64,000 bases of DNA from Bufo bufo (taxonomy: Eukaryota; Chordata; Amphibia; Anura; Bufonidae): assembly GCF_905171765.1 (NCBI RefSeq), contig NC_053394.1, forward strand, positions 158,729,256 through 158,793,255, given 5' to 3'. Shown in pieces: positions 44,810 through 57,595 of the stretch (position 1 is the first letter of the stretch; each line of letters begins with the position of its first letter). Position numbers and translations under genes: made by a program. A model generated the notes under the pieces. It was given only the letters and a program-made list of their open reading frames with translations. It was not told the DNA's origin and searched no databases.

Positions 44810-46307
44810 GTACAGACCAAAAGTTTGGACACACCTTCTCATTCAAAGAGTTTTCTTTATTTTCATGACTATGAAAATTGTAGATTCACACTGAAGGCAT
44901 CAAAACTATGAATTAACACATGTGGAATTATATACATAACAAACAAGTGTGAAACAACTGAAAATATGTCATATTCTAGGTTCTTCAAAGTAGCCACCTT
45001 TTGCTTTGATTACTGCTTTGCACACTCTTGGCATTCTCTTGATGAGAGGTAGTCCCCTGAAATGGTTTTCACTTCACAGGTGTGCCCTGTCAGGTTTAAT
45101 AATTGGGATTTTTTGCCTTATAAATGGGGTTGGGACCATCAGTTGCGTTGAGGAGAAGTCAGGTGGATACACAGCTGATAGTCCTACTGAATAGACTGTT
45201 AGAATTTGTATAATGGCAAAAAAAAAAGCAGCTAAGTAAAGAAAAACGAGTGGCCATCATTACTTTAAGAAATGAAGGTCAGTCAGTCAGCCGAAAAATT
45301 GGGAAAACTTTGAAAGTAAGGGCTATTTGACCATGAAGGAGAGTGATGGGGTGCTGCGCCAAATGACCTGGCCTTAAATACTTGCGGTTGCAGCTTGTCA
45401 CTGGTCACCCTGGAGGAGTGAGCTGTAGAAGTGGACTTCTTACCTCTGGGCTGAATCTTGTGGCTTTAACCCTGGACTGTGGAGCCAACAGGGAGAGTGA
45501 AACAACTGAAAATATGTCATATAATAGGTTCTTCAAAGTAGCCATCTTTTGCTTTGATTACTGCTTTGCACACTCTTGGCATTCTCTTGATGAGCTTCAA
45601 GAGGTAGTCCCCTGAAATGGTCTTCCAACAGTCTTGAAGGAGTTCCCAGAGATGCTTAGCACTTGTTGGCCCTTTTGCCTTCACTCTGTGGTCCAGCTCA
45701 CCCCAAACCATCTCGATTGGGTTCAGGTCCGGTGACTGTAGAGGCCAGGTCATCTGGCGCAGCACCCCATCACTCTCCTTCATGGTCAAATAGCGCTTTC
45801 AAAGTATTCCCAATTTTTCGACTGACTGACCTTAATTTCTTAAAGTAATGATGGCCACTTGTTTTTCTTTACTTAGCTTCTTTTTTTTTTGCCATAATAC
45901 AAATTCTAACAGTCTATTTAGTAGGACTATCAGCTGTGTATCCACCTGACTTCTCCTCAATGCAACTGATGGTCCCAACCCCATTTATAAGGCAAGAAAT
46001 CCCAATTATTAAACCTGACAGGGCACACCTGTGAAGTGAAAACCATTTCAGGGGACTACCTCTTGAAGCTCATCAAGAGAATGCCAAGAGTGTGCAAAGC
46101 AGTAATCAAAGCAAAAGGTGGCTACTTTGAAGAACCTAGAATATGACATATTTTCAGTTGTTTCACACTTGTTTGTTATGTATATAATTCCACATGTGTT
46201 AATTCATAGTTTTGATGCCTTCAGTGTGAATCTACAATTTTCATAGTCATGAAAATAAAGAAAACTCTTTGAATGAGAAAGTGTGTCCAAACTTTTGGTC
46301 TGTACTG
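44808..46307. mobile_element. Two head-to-head Tc1 family E copies with a filler
   Basis: 44808-45372 is a plus-oriented left half. 45498-46307 is a minus-oriented, nearly complete copy with the same internal deletion (relic frame 45517-45789, minus strand). Between them, 45374-45497 duplicates the LTR sequence found at about 46600-46724. Confidence 0.8.
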
Positions 46308-47031
46308 TATATATATGTGAAATCTACTGCTTCAGACTAGGCTTTTGAAGTATAAAAAGTCTTAGGCAGGTCATAACTCTCGCCTGATTCTAACCTGACT
46401 TGAAGGTGGTTTTCTGAATCCTTGAACCTCTATTTTCCAGTGCTTTTCTGGCATTTGGCCTAACTGTTCTTAGGGTTTAAACTGGAAGGTGTGGATGCCA
46501 GAAGCTGTGTCCTACACCTGCTTGCAAAGGTGCCTGGGAAGCCTTTAAGTATGGCTGTTTGCTATCCTTTGACTTGAAATACATATAATAATCCCCTTAA
46601 ATACTTGCAGTTGCAGCTTGTCACTGGTCACCCCGGAGAAGTGAGCTGTAGAAGTGGACTTCTTACCTCTGGGCTGAATCTTGTGGGCTTTAACCCTGGA
46701 CTGTGGAGCCAACAGGGAGAGAGCAGAGAGGCAGGAGGCCTCCCTCCAGCAGGCAGCTACATCATGGCTACTCACTGACTAAACTTCAGGGAAAGACTGC
46801 CTAACTGAGCCTGAGCTAAGCTATATATACACTGTACCACTGCCCCATCTAGTGGAGAAACTAGTGTAGTGCACCCTAACTAGGCTTGTGTAAAGGATCT
46901 TACATGTAAAAATCACATAATTACATGGGAGAATATGACATGAGATGAATTACAGCATACAGGCATAATATATGACAATAAAACACAATAAAACAAGTTT
47001 GCAGTGCCCACGGCCACGTAATGGGACACTG

Positions 47032-47699
47032 CATACCCCTCTTGTATAACATGTGTCACCCCAACACATCCAGGACAGGAATCTAGTCACCTGAAAGACA
47101 CCAAAACATGCGCCATATATAATCACCTCTAAAAAGAGCATATATAAATGTAGACATTGCAATGTACAATACATTCTAGGCAAATACGTCACATACCGTA
47201 CAGCGCAGGACACAGGCCAGAAGAGGCCTGCATCGCATCACTGCCAGCCTGATGGAGGTAAGTAAAAGTGTTAATTTTTTATATGGTACTACTACTAGCA
47301 CATAATTGGGTGGCATCTAGGACCCGAGCAACTTGAGAAACCTTGGCGCGATGCTCGGGCTCAGACATGTCCTCCATCGTAGGACATGTTGGCTAATCTC
47401 TCAATTTTAACATCAGTTTGAGGGTTTAGTAATACCGCAGAGTGCACCTGTCTTTGCTAATATTATTATATTGTTATATTGGTTATCACATCCACATAAT
47501 TGCTATCTTGTGTAGGATGTTTATTGTGGTACTTGTGGTCCGCTGCGGGCATCCTCCACTGTATGAATTTTTGCTGGGTATCGCCATTAGCAACGGGCCA
47601 CAAGTGCAGTATTTGCTCCCCTGTATATGCATGCACAACTGCATATGGGTTTGAGCCCTTCCTGCCTGTTTAACACAATGCAATTTTTTTCAGTTTGCA
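47032..47699. other. Unassigned sequence right of the LTR
   Basis: No gene is seen. The purine tract next to 47031 would be the polypurine tract of the minus-strand LTR element, so the first part may be its internal remnant. A ggttctcaagttgctcgg-type stretch near 47330 has no recognised relatives here. Confidence 0.3.
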
Positions 47700-48530
47700 T
47701 CTATGGGACTACTTGTTATTGGCACATGATTCTGGGACATCTATGGGGGCACTTGTTATTGGCACATGATTGGGGGGCATCTATGGGGGCACTTGTTACT
47801 GGCACATGATTGGGGGGCATCTATGGGGGTACTTGTTACAGGCACATGATTGGTGGGCATTTATGGGGCTACTTGTTACTGGCAGATGATTGGGGGGCAT
47901 CTATGGGGCACTTGTTACTGGCACATGATTGGGGGGCATCTATGGGGGCACTTGTTATTGGCACATTATTGGGGGGCATCTACGGGGGCACATCTTACTG
48001 GTACATTATTGGGGGTATCTATATGGGCACATCTTACTAGCACATTATTGGGGGGCACTGTGGGGTCATATCTTACTGGCACATTATTGGGGGGCACTGG
48101 GGGGAATCTATGGGCTTCTTACTGGCACATTATTGAAGGCACTATGGTGGCATCTACTGAGGCCATAAAGAAGGGGTATTTTATATGGGGGGACTCTGTA
48201 TAGGGGTATTTTATACTGGGGCACATTATGGTGGGTACTATGGGGAAGGGGAGAGAGGAGTACTATGGGCTCATCTGTGGGGGGCACTAAGAAGGGGTAT
48301 TTTATACTTGCAAATTATGAGGGACACTGAGGGCATCTACTGGGGCACTATATATGGGGCATTTTATAATGGTACATTATAGGGTGGCACTATGAAGAAG
48401 GGGGGAGAGGAGCACTATGGGGCATTTACTGGGGGCACTATTTGCTGGACGCAGTTATTTTAGGGCACTGTGTGCCAAAAATTATTGAAGGGCACTATCT
48501 GCATGGTACTACAATTATCAGGGGGTTTAC
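47700..48530. repeat. 40-bp G-rich minisatellite
   Basis: Units share ggcacatgattggggggcat, at 47721, 47761, 47801 and onward (period 40). After about 48200 they decay to ggggcactat-type repeats. Open frames here are repeat artefacts. Confidence 0.85.
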
Positions 48531-48686
48531 CTGTTTCTGCAGTATAGTATTGGGGAGCACAGTAGCACAGTATTGGGGGTGGTAGTGCAGCGTACTCAAG
48601 TTGTGTTTATAAATGTCCCTGGGTGTTGTAGTGCAATATACACTGACCTGAGACGGCTGACTCTCTGCAAGGGCAGGTGATGATAG

Positions 48687-48704
48687 GAAATGTTCGTGAC
48701 GCCA
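48687..48704 (-). promoter_or_regulatory. Primer binding site
   Basis: The minus strand reads TGGCGTCACGAACATTTC, one base after the LTR end at 48706. It is the same TGGCGTCACGAAC core as in the cargo-carrying elements. Confidence 0.6.
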
Positions 48705-48705
48705 G

Positions 48706-49524
48706 TGCCAATTAAACGGTGGCACGCCGTTTGCTGATAGCAGGAATAACTGAGGAACACGTGAGGTTAAAGCAGAACTCCAACTTTAGTAGTTATCATG
48801 AATATAGGGACATTAACGGAAACGCAGTTCCTTTGCATACAATCGATTTTTCAATACGGTCGATGCAGGCAATACAGTTACAGCAAGGTGACTTCAGAGT
48901 GTTTAACTCAGGACTTGCAGTACAGGCAGCTTGCACTCTATTCCTGACTGATCCTGGAACATAGAAACTCTTCTCCAAGGTCCAATGCCCTGCTCTGGCG
49001 TATATCCTTGGTTTTATCCTTATAAAGTACCTCCTCTGTCGTCTTAAGTACCTCTTGCTTTCCTTGGCTTGCCTCTGTCCCTCTCAGCTTCCTCAGGCTC
49101 TTTAAATGAGGTATTCCTGCTTCTGCATATGGGATCTCAGGAGGGGAACCTTCTCCTTGGATTGGGAACCCGGTTACAGGGACTACAATACCCTCTCCTG
49201 GTCCGCAGGCTTCAGGCCTGGACTTGTCTCTGACATAGTCTAAACTCCAACTGCTGTGGACTGACTTTAGACTAGACTCTGGACTCACTTTCCCTTCCCT
49301 GACTGGGCCTTATATAAACTAGGGCTCCCTAGCTCCCTCTAATGACCAAGAGCTGGAATGACACCCCTAGCAGGCCTGTACATGCAAGTTTCACAGTAAC
49401 AGGGAAATACATAGCATTACATTCAATTACATTTTATAACCAACCTCCCCATAAATAAGGGGACACGACAGCACACAAAGTGACCCTTTTGTAGTGACGG
49501 GCATTACCATCCCCGTACACTACA
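48706..49524 (-). mobile_element. 5' LTR of a further LTR element
   Basis: On the minus strand the LTR runs from TGTAGTGTACGG (49524) to TTAATTGGCA (48706), 819 bp, TG...CA. A TATATAAGG-type TATA box is near 49310. Its primer binding site follows, but only ~150 bases of internal leader remain before the minisatellite. A 3' partner is not in the window. Confidence 0.65.
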
Positions 49525-50218
49525 GTAGGATGATTTGTCCAGAGGATGGGATGATGATGGAAAAGTAGTAAACTAAGATTTTGTTTGTCAAACTGCAGAG
49601 ATGAGAAATGGCTGAAAAATGATGGTCTGGTCTGAAGGTCTGAAAGGAGAAGATGAGGAAAGAAACATCTACATCAAAGAGACGTCACTGGATGTAAGAG
49701 GTATGTGGCGCTGTATTACCCTGTATGTAGGGGTGGATAGAGGGGTTAGTAGTACAGTACCATCTGCACATTGTAAAAAAAAAAAGTAACCTGCAAAATA
49801 CTATATATTTGTGTTAGAAGTTGTGCTTTTTTAATTTTTTGAATAATGATACAGCCATTTTATTTGATACTTTTGTGCTGATTCTTTTTTCCCTCTATAT
49901 TAAGGAACACTATAGTCACCAGAAACACAACAGCTAAACGTAGTAGTTCTGGTGTCTATAACATGTCTCTGCAAGCTTTCTAATGTAAACACTGTCTTTT
50001 CAGAAAAAAAGGCAGTATTTACATTACTGCCAAGGAACACCTCTAGTGGCCACTCATCATTATTAAAGTTTACTACTCTACGAGGTGTGTGGATTTTTTG
50101 TGTGTGTGTGTTGTGCTGGAGGGTGTGATTGCATGCTTGGGTGTGGGAAGGCGCGATCCAGGGGGCCCAAGAAAATTCTTGCCCACGGTCCAATCAGTAT
50201 TAAAGACGGCCCTGCATG
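49525..50218. other. Unassigned, with a T2-like MITE fragment
   Basis: Bases 49525-49900 hold nothing recognised. At about 49903 ttaaggaacactatagtcac resembles a T2-type MITE end without a partner. Near 50170-50215 lies the inverse of the gggccgtctttaat repeat at 40800. Confidence 0.35.
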
Positions 50219-50221
50219 TAA

Positions 50222-50505
50222 GGCTGAATTCACACGTCCATGGAACATTGTCCGTGAGATACCGGACTAGCATCCTGCTTAGTGCAAGAGCGCACGGCGT
50301 CATTGGTTGCTATGACGCTGTGCGCTTCGTGCTGCCGCTGCTGTACAGTAATATACTTCTATCTATACGAGTGTATTACTGTACAGCAGCGGCGGCACAA
50401 ATCGCACGGCGTCATAGCAACTAATGCCGCCGTGCGCTCCTGCACTAAGCAGGATGCCAGTCCGGTATCTCACGGACCATGTTCCACGGACGTGTGAATT
50501 CAGCC
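50222..50505. mobile_element. Fold-back MITE, 284 bp
   Basis: The ends GGCTGAATTCACACGTCC and inverse are flanked by TAA (50219-50221, 50506-50508). The palindromic arms share the central gcgcacggcgtcattggttg and ccgccgctg blocks with the MITE at 9564-9857. Confidence 0.85.
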
Positions 50506-50984
50506 TAAGGGCTCATGCGCACAACTGTTGTTTGGGTCCGCATCCGTGTTTTGCAGATCGCAAAACATGGCGCAACCGTGTCCATGAGTCCTAACTAAAA
50601 TGCTGCAGATGCATTTATAGCAATTCTTATCCAAAACACAGTGGATATTGACCTGTGGCACAGATTTTAAATCTACAGCATGCTAATTTATGCTGCAGTT
50701 TTTCTTTACATATTTCATCCTTTGCATGCAAAGCGTGACATCTGCCTCAAATCAGCAGCATTTCTGAAACAAAAAAATGTTTCATTTGGTTCTTTTCTGT
50801 CTGCTGCAGATTTCATGCAGAAACGCTTCAGATTTTCTTACCCTAGAGTACGTTTATATGTAAGGTTATGTCCACACGTGACTGAAATGCTGTATATTTG
50901 TAATTGTGGATTTTCGTGGGGCAAATCTGCAGTATTGTACAGTACCAGCAAAGTGGATGAGAATATTGCTCCCAGTAATAATAA
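50506..50984. mobile_element. TAA-type MITE fragments
   Basis: It starts at the shared TAA with gggctcatgcgcacaac, the left end of the ccgtgtgcatgag class. A second left-end-like start (ggttatgtccacacgtgac) occurs near 50865. No right ends were found. Confidence 0.45.
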
Positions 50985-51310
50985 TGCCTCCTAGAGTGCC
51001 CTCAATAATTCCTCACTAATAATAATGCCCCATAGTACCCCCTATAATCCCCCAGTAATAATTCTCCTATTGACCCCCCCTATAATTACTCCAGTAATAA
51101 TGCCCCCAGTATTCATAATGCCCTTATGTTGCCCCAGTATTAAAAATGACGCCTTAGTGCCCCCGGTAATAATAACGCCCCCTATTGCACTCTCATTAAT
51201 AATACCCCTATTATGCCCCAGTATTAATAATGGCCTTTGTATTGCCTCTAGCAATAATAACGTCCCCTATTCTTCCCTCAGTAATAATAATGCCCCCATT
51301 CCCCACTGCT
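50985..51310. repeat. Degenerate agtaataataatgcccc repeat
   Basis: Irregular units built on cagtaataataatgccccc. The same family recurs at 51640-51935 and 57956-58091, and inverted at 62640-63420. Confidence 0.75.
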
Positions 51311-51949
51311 GCCTGTGATGCAACTGTTGCCGTCTTCTGAGACGCCTGCATCCCAGTGCAGGTGATATCATTGCTTTGCGACCCCCTGCACAGATTTACT
51401 ACCTCGTAGGCTCAGGGGGACCTTGAAAAATGTTATTAAGAGATGGCCTATCCTCAGGATAGACCATCACTAGCTGATTAGTGGGGGTCCAACACCCTGC
51501 ACCCCGCTGATCAGCTGTTGTAGTGGACTAAGCTTGTCACTGCAGCACTGCTCCTATTAGACAGAACTGTTTGCTTCCAGCACCAGAGCTATTGCTCAAC
51601 AGCTAATCGGCAGGGATGTGGAGTGTTGGAAACCAGCTGATCAGATAATAATGACTTTTAGTGCCCCCTGCACAGAATAATGCTCTCTTAGTGCCCTCTT
51701 CACTGTAGTTATGCTTCTTTAGTGCACCACCACAGTAGTAATAGTTAGCCTTAGTGTTGACTCAGAGTAAGAATGCCTTGTTAGTGCCCCCATTCATTAA
51801 CAATGCCCCCTTAGTGACCCCTCACAGTAAAATGCCCCCTTAGTGCCCCCCACACAGTAGTTATGTTCCCTCAGTGCCCACTCACATTAGTTATGCCCCC
51901 TAAGTACACCTCTCACAATAGTGCTGCCCCTTATTATTTTGCTATAGTT
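51311..51949. repeat. Dispersed repeat and more degenerate minisatellite
   Basis: 51425-51650 contains gatggcctatcctcaggata and ccgctgatcagctg, a repeat also present inverted at 2548-2645. 51640-51935 is tagtgccccc-type minisatellite leading up to the L1. Confidence 0.55.
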
Positions 51950-52697
51950 TATTCAGGGGGTCGTAACGCCGTAACGCCGCTATAATCACTAAGAGGTTCG
52001 GCTAAGAAGTGTGCATTGCGGAAGGACGCCCGACCTGAATGCGTTTCTGAGAACTGTGTTTTTTTTAAGAAGTGGGGAGAAGGGGGGGTTGTAAACACAG
52101 GTAGCACCGCAGAAATATTGCTGAAAATAACGCAGGAGTACCTGGTGCCCGATACATGAATTGGTGCAAGCAATAAACTGCAACGGCTTAAAAGCAGGCT
52201 GAATTGAGAGTGGGGTATTGCCAGTACATCCCCTTGGTCACCTGCGCAAGACAGGAGAACTTTTTTGTTTCGGCATATACGTGAACAGTGGGGTTGCCTA
52301 AAAAGCGATTGTGAATACAGAGGTGAAAGGGACGGAAGTGAAAAGAAGTACCAGAACTGTGGACAACGACATATCGCGCAGCCTGGGATCCAGGAGAGAG
52401 GAGGAAGAATAAGAAGGGAAAGGAGAAGGGAGTGGATTGGGAGGCGAACTATTATTCTCTTTCTTTTTTTTTTTTTTGTTTTGTTGGTGTTTTTGTGGTT
52501 GCATCTCTTCCCCTGATGCAGATTTCTGAATAGGCTAAGCTGCGGAACAGTTGCGTTAACTAATCAAACTTTCCTTACATCATTTGCTTTTTGTGACTGC
52601 TGAATAGGCTGTAGTGGGTGCTGGCGCTTCCTTATTTAAGTGTATAGCTCTATTATTTCTGAGTTTGCCCTCTTTTCCCTCTAGCGAGGCCGCAGGT

Positions 52698-53682
52698 ATG
52701 CCTCCAAAGGGTCTCAATAGAAAATCTGTGGGCACCTCCTCGCCGGGTGGAGGAAGGGGCAACAGCACTATAACTGGCCTAGAGAAATATCTTAAATCAC
52801 CTCCTAAAATTAAGAGTTCTTTACGGGGAAATAAGGAAAGCCAGAAGGAAAGTGGTGAACCGCCAGCCATAGAAGATGGTGGTGGGGCGGATAGGAGGTT
52901 GGGCAGTGGAGAGGGGATGGAGGAGAGAATAAATATGGTAGACGGCAAACTGCTAGAAATTTTGGGTGCAGTACAAAAGTCTAATCACAGCTTAGAGGAG
53001 CTGACACTAAAGATCGCGACGGTACAGGTGGATCTTTCCTTTATAAAGGAGGACATGAATAAAGTTAGGGAAAAGGTCAAAGAGCTGCAGATATCCTCTG
53101 GAGGTATGCAAAAGGATTTAGAAGGAATAAAAAAAAGAGTAGATGGGATAGATGGGGGGAAAAAAATTCTTTTAGAGAGAATTACTATAATGGAGGATAT
53201 GTCGGAGATCAAACATTAGATTAGTGGGATTCCCTGAGGGAGTGGAAAGAGAGGACACAACAGGGTTTATTCAACAGTGGTTACAGGATAGTTTTAAAAA
53301 CGAGGTTGTGTCCCAGTGGTTTTCAGTTGAAAGAGCCCATAGAATTCCGGGGAGACCTCCCCCAAAAGGGGGGCCACCTAGGGCAATCCTAGCTAAATTG
53401 CAAAGCTCTAAGGATAGAGACGCAATAATGAGAACCAAAAGGAAGATGGAAACAATAGAGTTTAATGGAAATAACATAGAGATATACCCAGACTACTCTA
53501 GAGCAACACAGGTAAAAAGGCGTGAGTTTAAAGAAGTTAAGAAGAGGCTAGCTGTTGCTCAGATACAATACGCTTTGATGTATCCTGCTAAGCTCCGCGT
53601 GATATATCGTGACCAGGTTAGTTTTTTTGGTTCACCAGAGGAGGTAGTGGATTGGCTGGATGCCAAAGGAATAGGAACATGA
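52698..53682 (+). pseudogene. L1 ORF1 protein, one frameshift
   Basis: ORF1 proteins are trimeric nucleic-acid chaperones that coat LINE RNA. The start at 52698 (M-P-P-K-G-L-N-R-K) begins a basic, low-complexity N-terminus. A coiled coil follows (about residues 75-170; L-L-E-I-L…V-R-E-K-V-K-E-L). The frame is lost by one base near 53215 (E-I-K-H-stop) and resumes as L-V-G-F-P-E-G. The RNA-binding half continues with E-R-A-H-R-I-P-G-R-P-P, K-D-R-D-A-I-M-R and I-Y-P-D-Y-S, and ends at 53682. Length is about 328 residues, normal for the family. Confidence 0.87.
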
Positions 53683-53895
53683 AAGGCTCCGGATTGCATT
53701 AAGGGGTGAGGGGTTGGGGAGGGAAGGGGCTGAGTGTAAGAGGCGGGGGAAATGTTTGATTTCCACCGACCAGATAGTGGGGTGGGGAAGAGGGGAAGGG
53801 GGGGGGTGAGGGAGGAGGGTGGGTAGCGGTGGGAACGGTTGTCTTGGGAGGCTTAGTAGGGATGAAGGGTAAGAAAAAGCAGGTGGGAGGCCCGC

Positions 53896-56800
53896 ATGAG
53901 TAGGATTATGACGTGGAATGTACGTGGTCTGGGAGATAGGGTTAAGAGGGTTATGGTTTTTGACACTGTTACCAGACATCTCCCGGCAATAGTGGGGTTA
54001 ATGGAGACACATAGTATAAAAGACAAGATGAGCTTATTAATGAAGAAATGGGCCTTGTATCAGTACCATTCATGTCTTTCTACCTACTCATGCGGAGTTA
54101 GTGTGTATATTCATCATAAAGTAGATTACCTCCCACTTGATCAGGAAATAGACGATAGGGGTAGATATGTATTCCTTTATTGTCAGTGGAATGGCACAGT
54201 CTGTATTCTTGCCTTTGTGTATATACCCCCACCATTCTCTTTATATGTCATCCATAGATTGGTGGAGTTTGCAGATTCTAGGGGTAAATGCCCTATATTA
54301 ATAATGGGCGACTTTAACAACGTCATGAATAGTAAGTTAGATAGATATTCAGTGATCTCAAACGATAAACATGAGATTGTTCAACAAACACTGTTGGGAA
54401 AAATATCGCAGGAATTACTATTAATAGATGTATGGAGGTACCTCTATGATGATAAGCGTGTGTTCTCCTGTTTTAGTCGCGGAAGCAAAACAATGTCCAG
54501 AATAGATATGGCATTGGTCAGCCCAGAATGGGTAGACCAGATATTAACTATGAGGTATGAAGTAAATAGTATTTCAGATCACTCCCCCATTTGCCTGACT
54601 TTTAAAACAATCTCTAGGCTAAAAAGCCGAGAGTTTCGTCTGAATCCACATTGGTTGAATTTAATTAATGAGGAACAGGGCATAAGGGCGGCCATAGAGG
54701 AGTTTTGGCAGATCAATCTAGGATCCACACAATTAGGGTATGTATGGGATGCATTTAAAGCATACTTACGCGGTATCCTGGTAAGCAAAATCAAGGGATT
54801 AAAAACTGGATTTGCTAAGAAGGAGAAAGAGTTGGGAGATAAAGTAAAAGAAATAGAAATAGAACTTCTGGAGAAGAGTCTCCCCGAGTTGACGGGACAG
54901 CTGGATGATGCTAAAAGGGCATTAAAAAATTATTTGGCGGATAAGGCACAACAAAAAGTGTTTTTTGAGGGGGCCCGGTATTTTAGGGAATCCGGAAAGT
55001 CGGGGAGACTGCTGTCCACACTTATACAGAATCAAAGGGGAGGCAATAGGATTAGAAGTGTTGAGAGGAGAGATGGGGGGATTGCATCCAACCAGGGAGA
55101 AATAGAGCAGGAATTTGTTAAATATTACAGGGACCTCTACTCCTTGGAGGGAGGGGGAGGGATGGATGACGTCGGACTCTTCTTGGAGGGAGTACCGATC
55201 CCCGGACTCTCCGAGGAAGAGAGGGATTTACTGAATGGCCCTATAAAAGTGCAGGAACTGTGGGACACTTTGAAAACTATTCAGGGCAATTCTAGCCCCG
55301 GGTTGGATGGGCTTCCCTTCGAGATATATAGAAGATATGGAGAGGTGATTCTCCCAGTTTTTGTGCAGGTATTGAATGATTCAATGGACAGGGGCGAACT
55401 TCCGGCTTCCCTTTCGGAGGCCGTTATAACTCTGCTGGGAAAAAAAGGGAAGGATGAGAGTAAGGTGGATTCGTATCGCCCTATCTCTCTTCTCAACACC
55501 GATTTTAAATTATGTGCCAAATTACTTGCAAACCGTTTAAAAAGAGTTATTGAGAAAATAATACATCCGGATCAATCGGGGTTCGTGCCAAAACGCCAAG
55601 CCCAGACGAATATTCGACGGACATTGTTTAACTTGCAGATGACCGGGGAGGGTGCCCGTTCCATCCTGTCTCTGGACGCGGAGAAGGCGTTTGACAGGGT
55701 GGAATGGGCATACCTCTGGAAAATAATGTATAAGTTTAACTTGGGGGAAAAATTTATAAGATGGATACAACTGCTTTATTATAACTCGAAAGTCAGGGTT
55801 AAAATTAATGGAGAGATATCAGAGCCGGTCCCTCTGCAGAGAGGAACTAGGCAGGGTTGCCCACTCTCCCCCTTGTGGTTTGCCATATTTGTTGAGCCTC
55901 TGGCTTGCAAGGTTCGAGCAGACGATAAAATTAGGGGGTTTGGGGGAAAAGGCGCATTAGATAAAATATGCCTTTATGCGGATGACATCTTGTTCTTCTT
56001 GGAAGGGGGGGTATCAACGGTATCATACCTGATGGGGTTGGTAGATCAGTTTGGTCAAATGTCAGGCCTCAGGGTGAACTGGACAAAATCGGTACTGCTC
56101 CCAATTGGTCATGAAATATGGCAAAAGGATATCAAAGTTAAAATACTGAAACCCACGGACTCATTCGAATACCTGGGCATAAAAGTCAGTTTGAGGATTC
56201 AGGAGTACATAGAACTCAATATATGTCCCCTGCTCAAAAGGGTTAAAGAGAAAATAAGCACCTGGCAAAAACTGTTGATTCGACAGGCGGATCGAATTGC
56301 GATAATAAAGATGGTTTTACTGCCCCAGATTCTTTATGTTATCTCCTCCTGCCCTGTATGGATAGGGGATCATTTTTTCAACGCATTAGAAGGAGTGATA
56401 AACGATCTTATCTGGGGGAGAAAAAGGGTTAGGCTGAAACAAAAATACTTATGGTTAGACAAAGAAGATGGCGGCCTGTCTGTACCTTGCTTTCGAGGCT
56501 ATTACTATGCATCCCAGCTGCAGTGGTTAATGATGGAGGATGACAGACTGCGTCATTTTCTGAAAGGGGAATTTGAAGGTCTCCAATATAATATTGTTAG
56601 TATTCTAGAAACCGGACTTCTAAAAATAAAGGGCAGGAAGTGCCCAATTAGCAACATGATGCACTTAGTATGGGTTAAGGTCAAAAAATTATTGGGTATT
56701 AATTATTCATTAAGCTTCACCCCTATTTGGGGAAATTTAAATTTAAGTGAGTTCTGGAAGTTAGATGATTATGTATTTTGGGAGAGAAAAGGTATCAGGT

Positions 56801-57595
56801 TTGTTTCACAGATAGAGGTGGAAGGAAAATTGAAGACACTAGAGGAAATGGGATTTAGTTCAGATCTAGATAACCTCACATGGTTTAGGTATGCTAGATT
56901 AAAGCACGCATTTGATTCAACTAAGAATAGTGAATATTTAGTTACCAAACACTCAGAATTTGCAGAATTCTGCTATCACAGTATAGCGAGTAAAGTATCA
57001 ATTTCACAGATTTATAAAAAAAATAAAGAGGGGGTTAGGAGGGGTGATTAAATTTAATAGTGAAAATAAATGGGCACGAGAGGTGGAGCCTAATATTTTG
57101 GATTGGAGAAGCATTTATAAAAGTATAAAATGGAGCACCATCTCGAGTAACTTCCGGTTGACGCAGTTTTTTATCCTCCATCGGACCTATATTACTCCTT
57201 GGGTGCTGAGCAAGATGTACAGATCAAGGGATGCAATCTGCTGGAAGTGTAGGAAGGATAATGCAGATTTTATCCATTTGATCTGGTACTGCCCCCTTAT
57301 GCAGGGCTATTGGACCCAGGTTTTCGCAGATCTTACCAGAGCAACTGGGTGCTGCGCCCCATTGGAGATTATGATAGCAGTGTTGGGAGATGTAAGAAAA
57401 TTCGGGCTGAATAGAGAAAGTGAAAGGAAATGGGAAAAAGGATTAATGCTCGCTCGTGTGGTGCAGGCTAGATGGTGGGGATCGGACAGTCCGCCAAGTG
57501 TTTCAGAGTGGAAAAACTTATGTGAGAGGGTGCAGAGATATGAGTACGCTAGGGGGATAAAAAGAAATAATGAAATAGGGAATGGTAACTACTAG
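53896..57595 (+). pseudogene. L1 ORF2 (AP-like endonuclease and reverse transcriptase), one frameshift
   Basis: It nicks target DNA and reverse-transcribes LINE RNA from the nick. The first frame (53896-57051) has 1051 residues. The endonuclease shows N8 (T-W-N-V-R-G), E37 (M-E-T-H), D139 (M-G-D-F-N), D204 (S-R-I-D) and S-D-H-S at 227-230. The RT domain follows with S-Y-R-P-I-S-L-L-N, R-Q-G-C-P-L-S-P and the Y-A-D-D box at residues 694-697. A frameshift at about 57044 moves the C-terminal domain, with C-W-K-C…H-L-I-W-Y-C, to the next frame, ending at 57595. All catalytic residues I can check are present, so the one break is the only visible inactivating lesion. Confidence 0.92.

Larger units (their letters stand above)
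41360..47031 (-). mobile_element. LTR of another TGGCATCACG-primed element, split by three Tc1 insertions
   Basis: Removing the Tc1 copies and TA runs leaves 47031-46312, 43140-43111 and 41555-41360 as one minus-strand stretch. It starts TGCAGTGTCC after a purine tract (aagaggggta), has a TATATATAGC box near 46835, and ends near a TGGCATCACGACTACAAG site (about 41368). The middle resembles the other LTRs (gactgtttattccttggatg compared with the 62140 region). LTR membership is inference. Confidence 0.45.

Noticed and set aside
47600..48250. Repetitive G-Y-W-H-rich frames
   Set aside because: They are artefacts of a 40-bp G-rich minisatellite.
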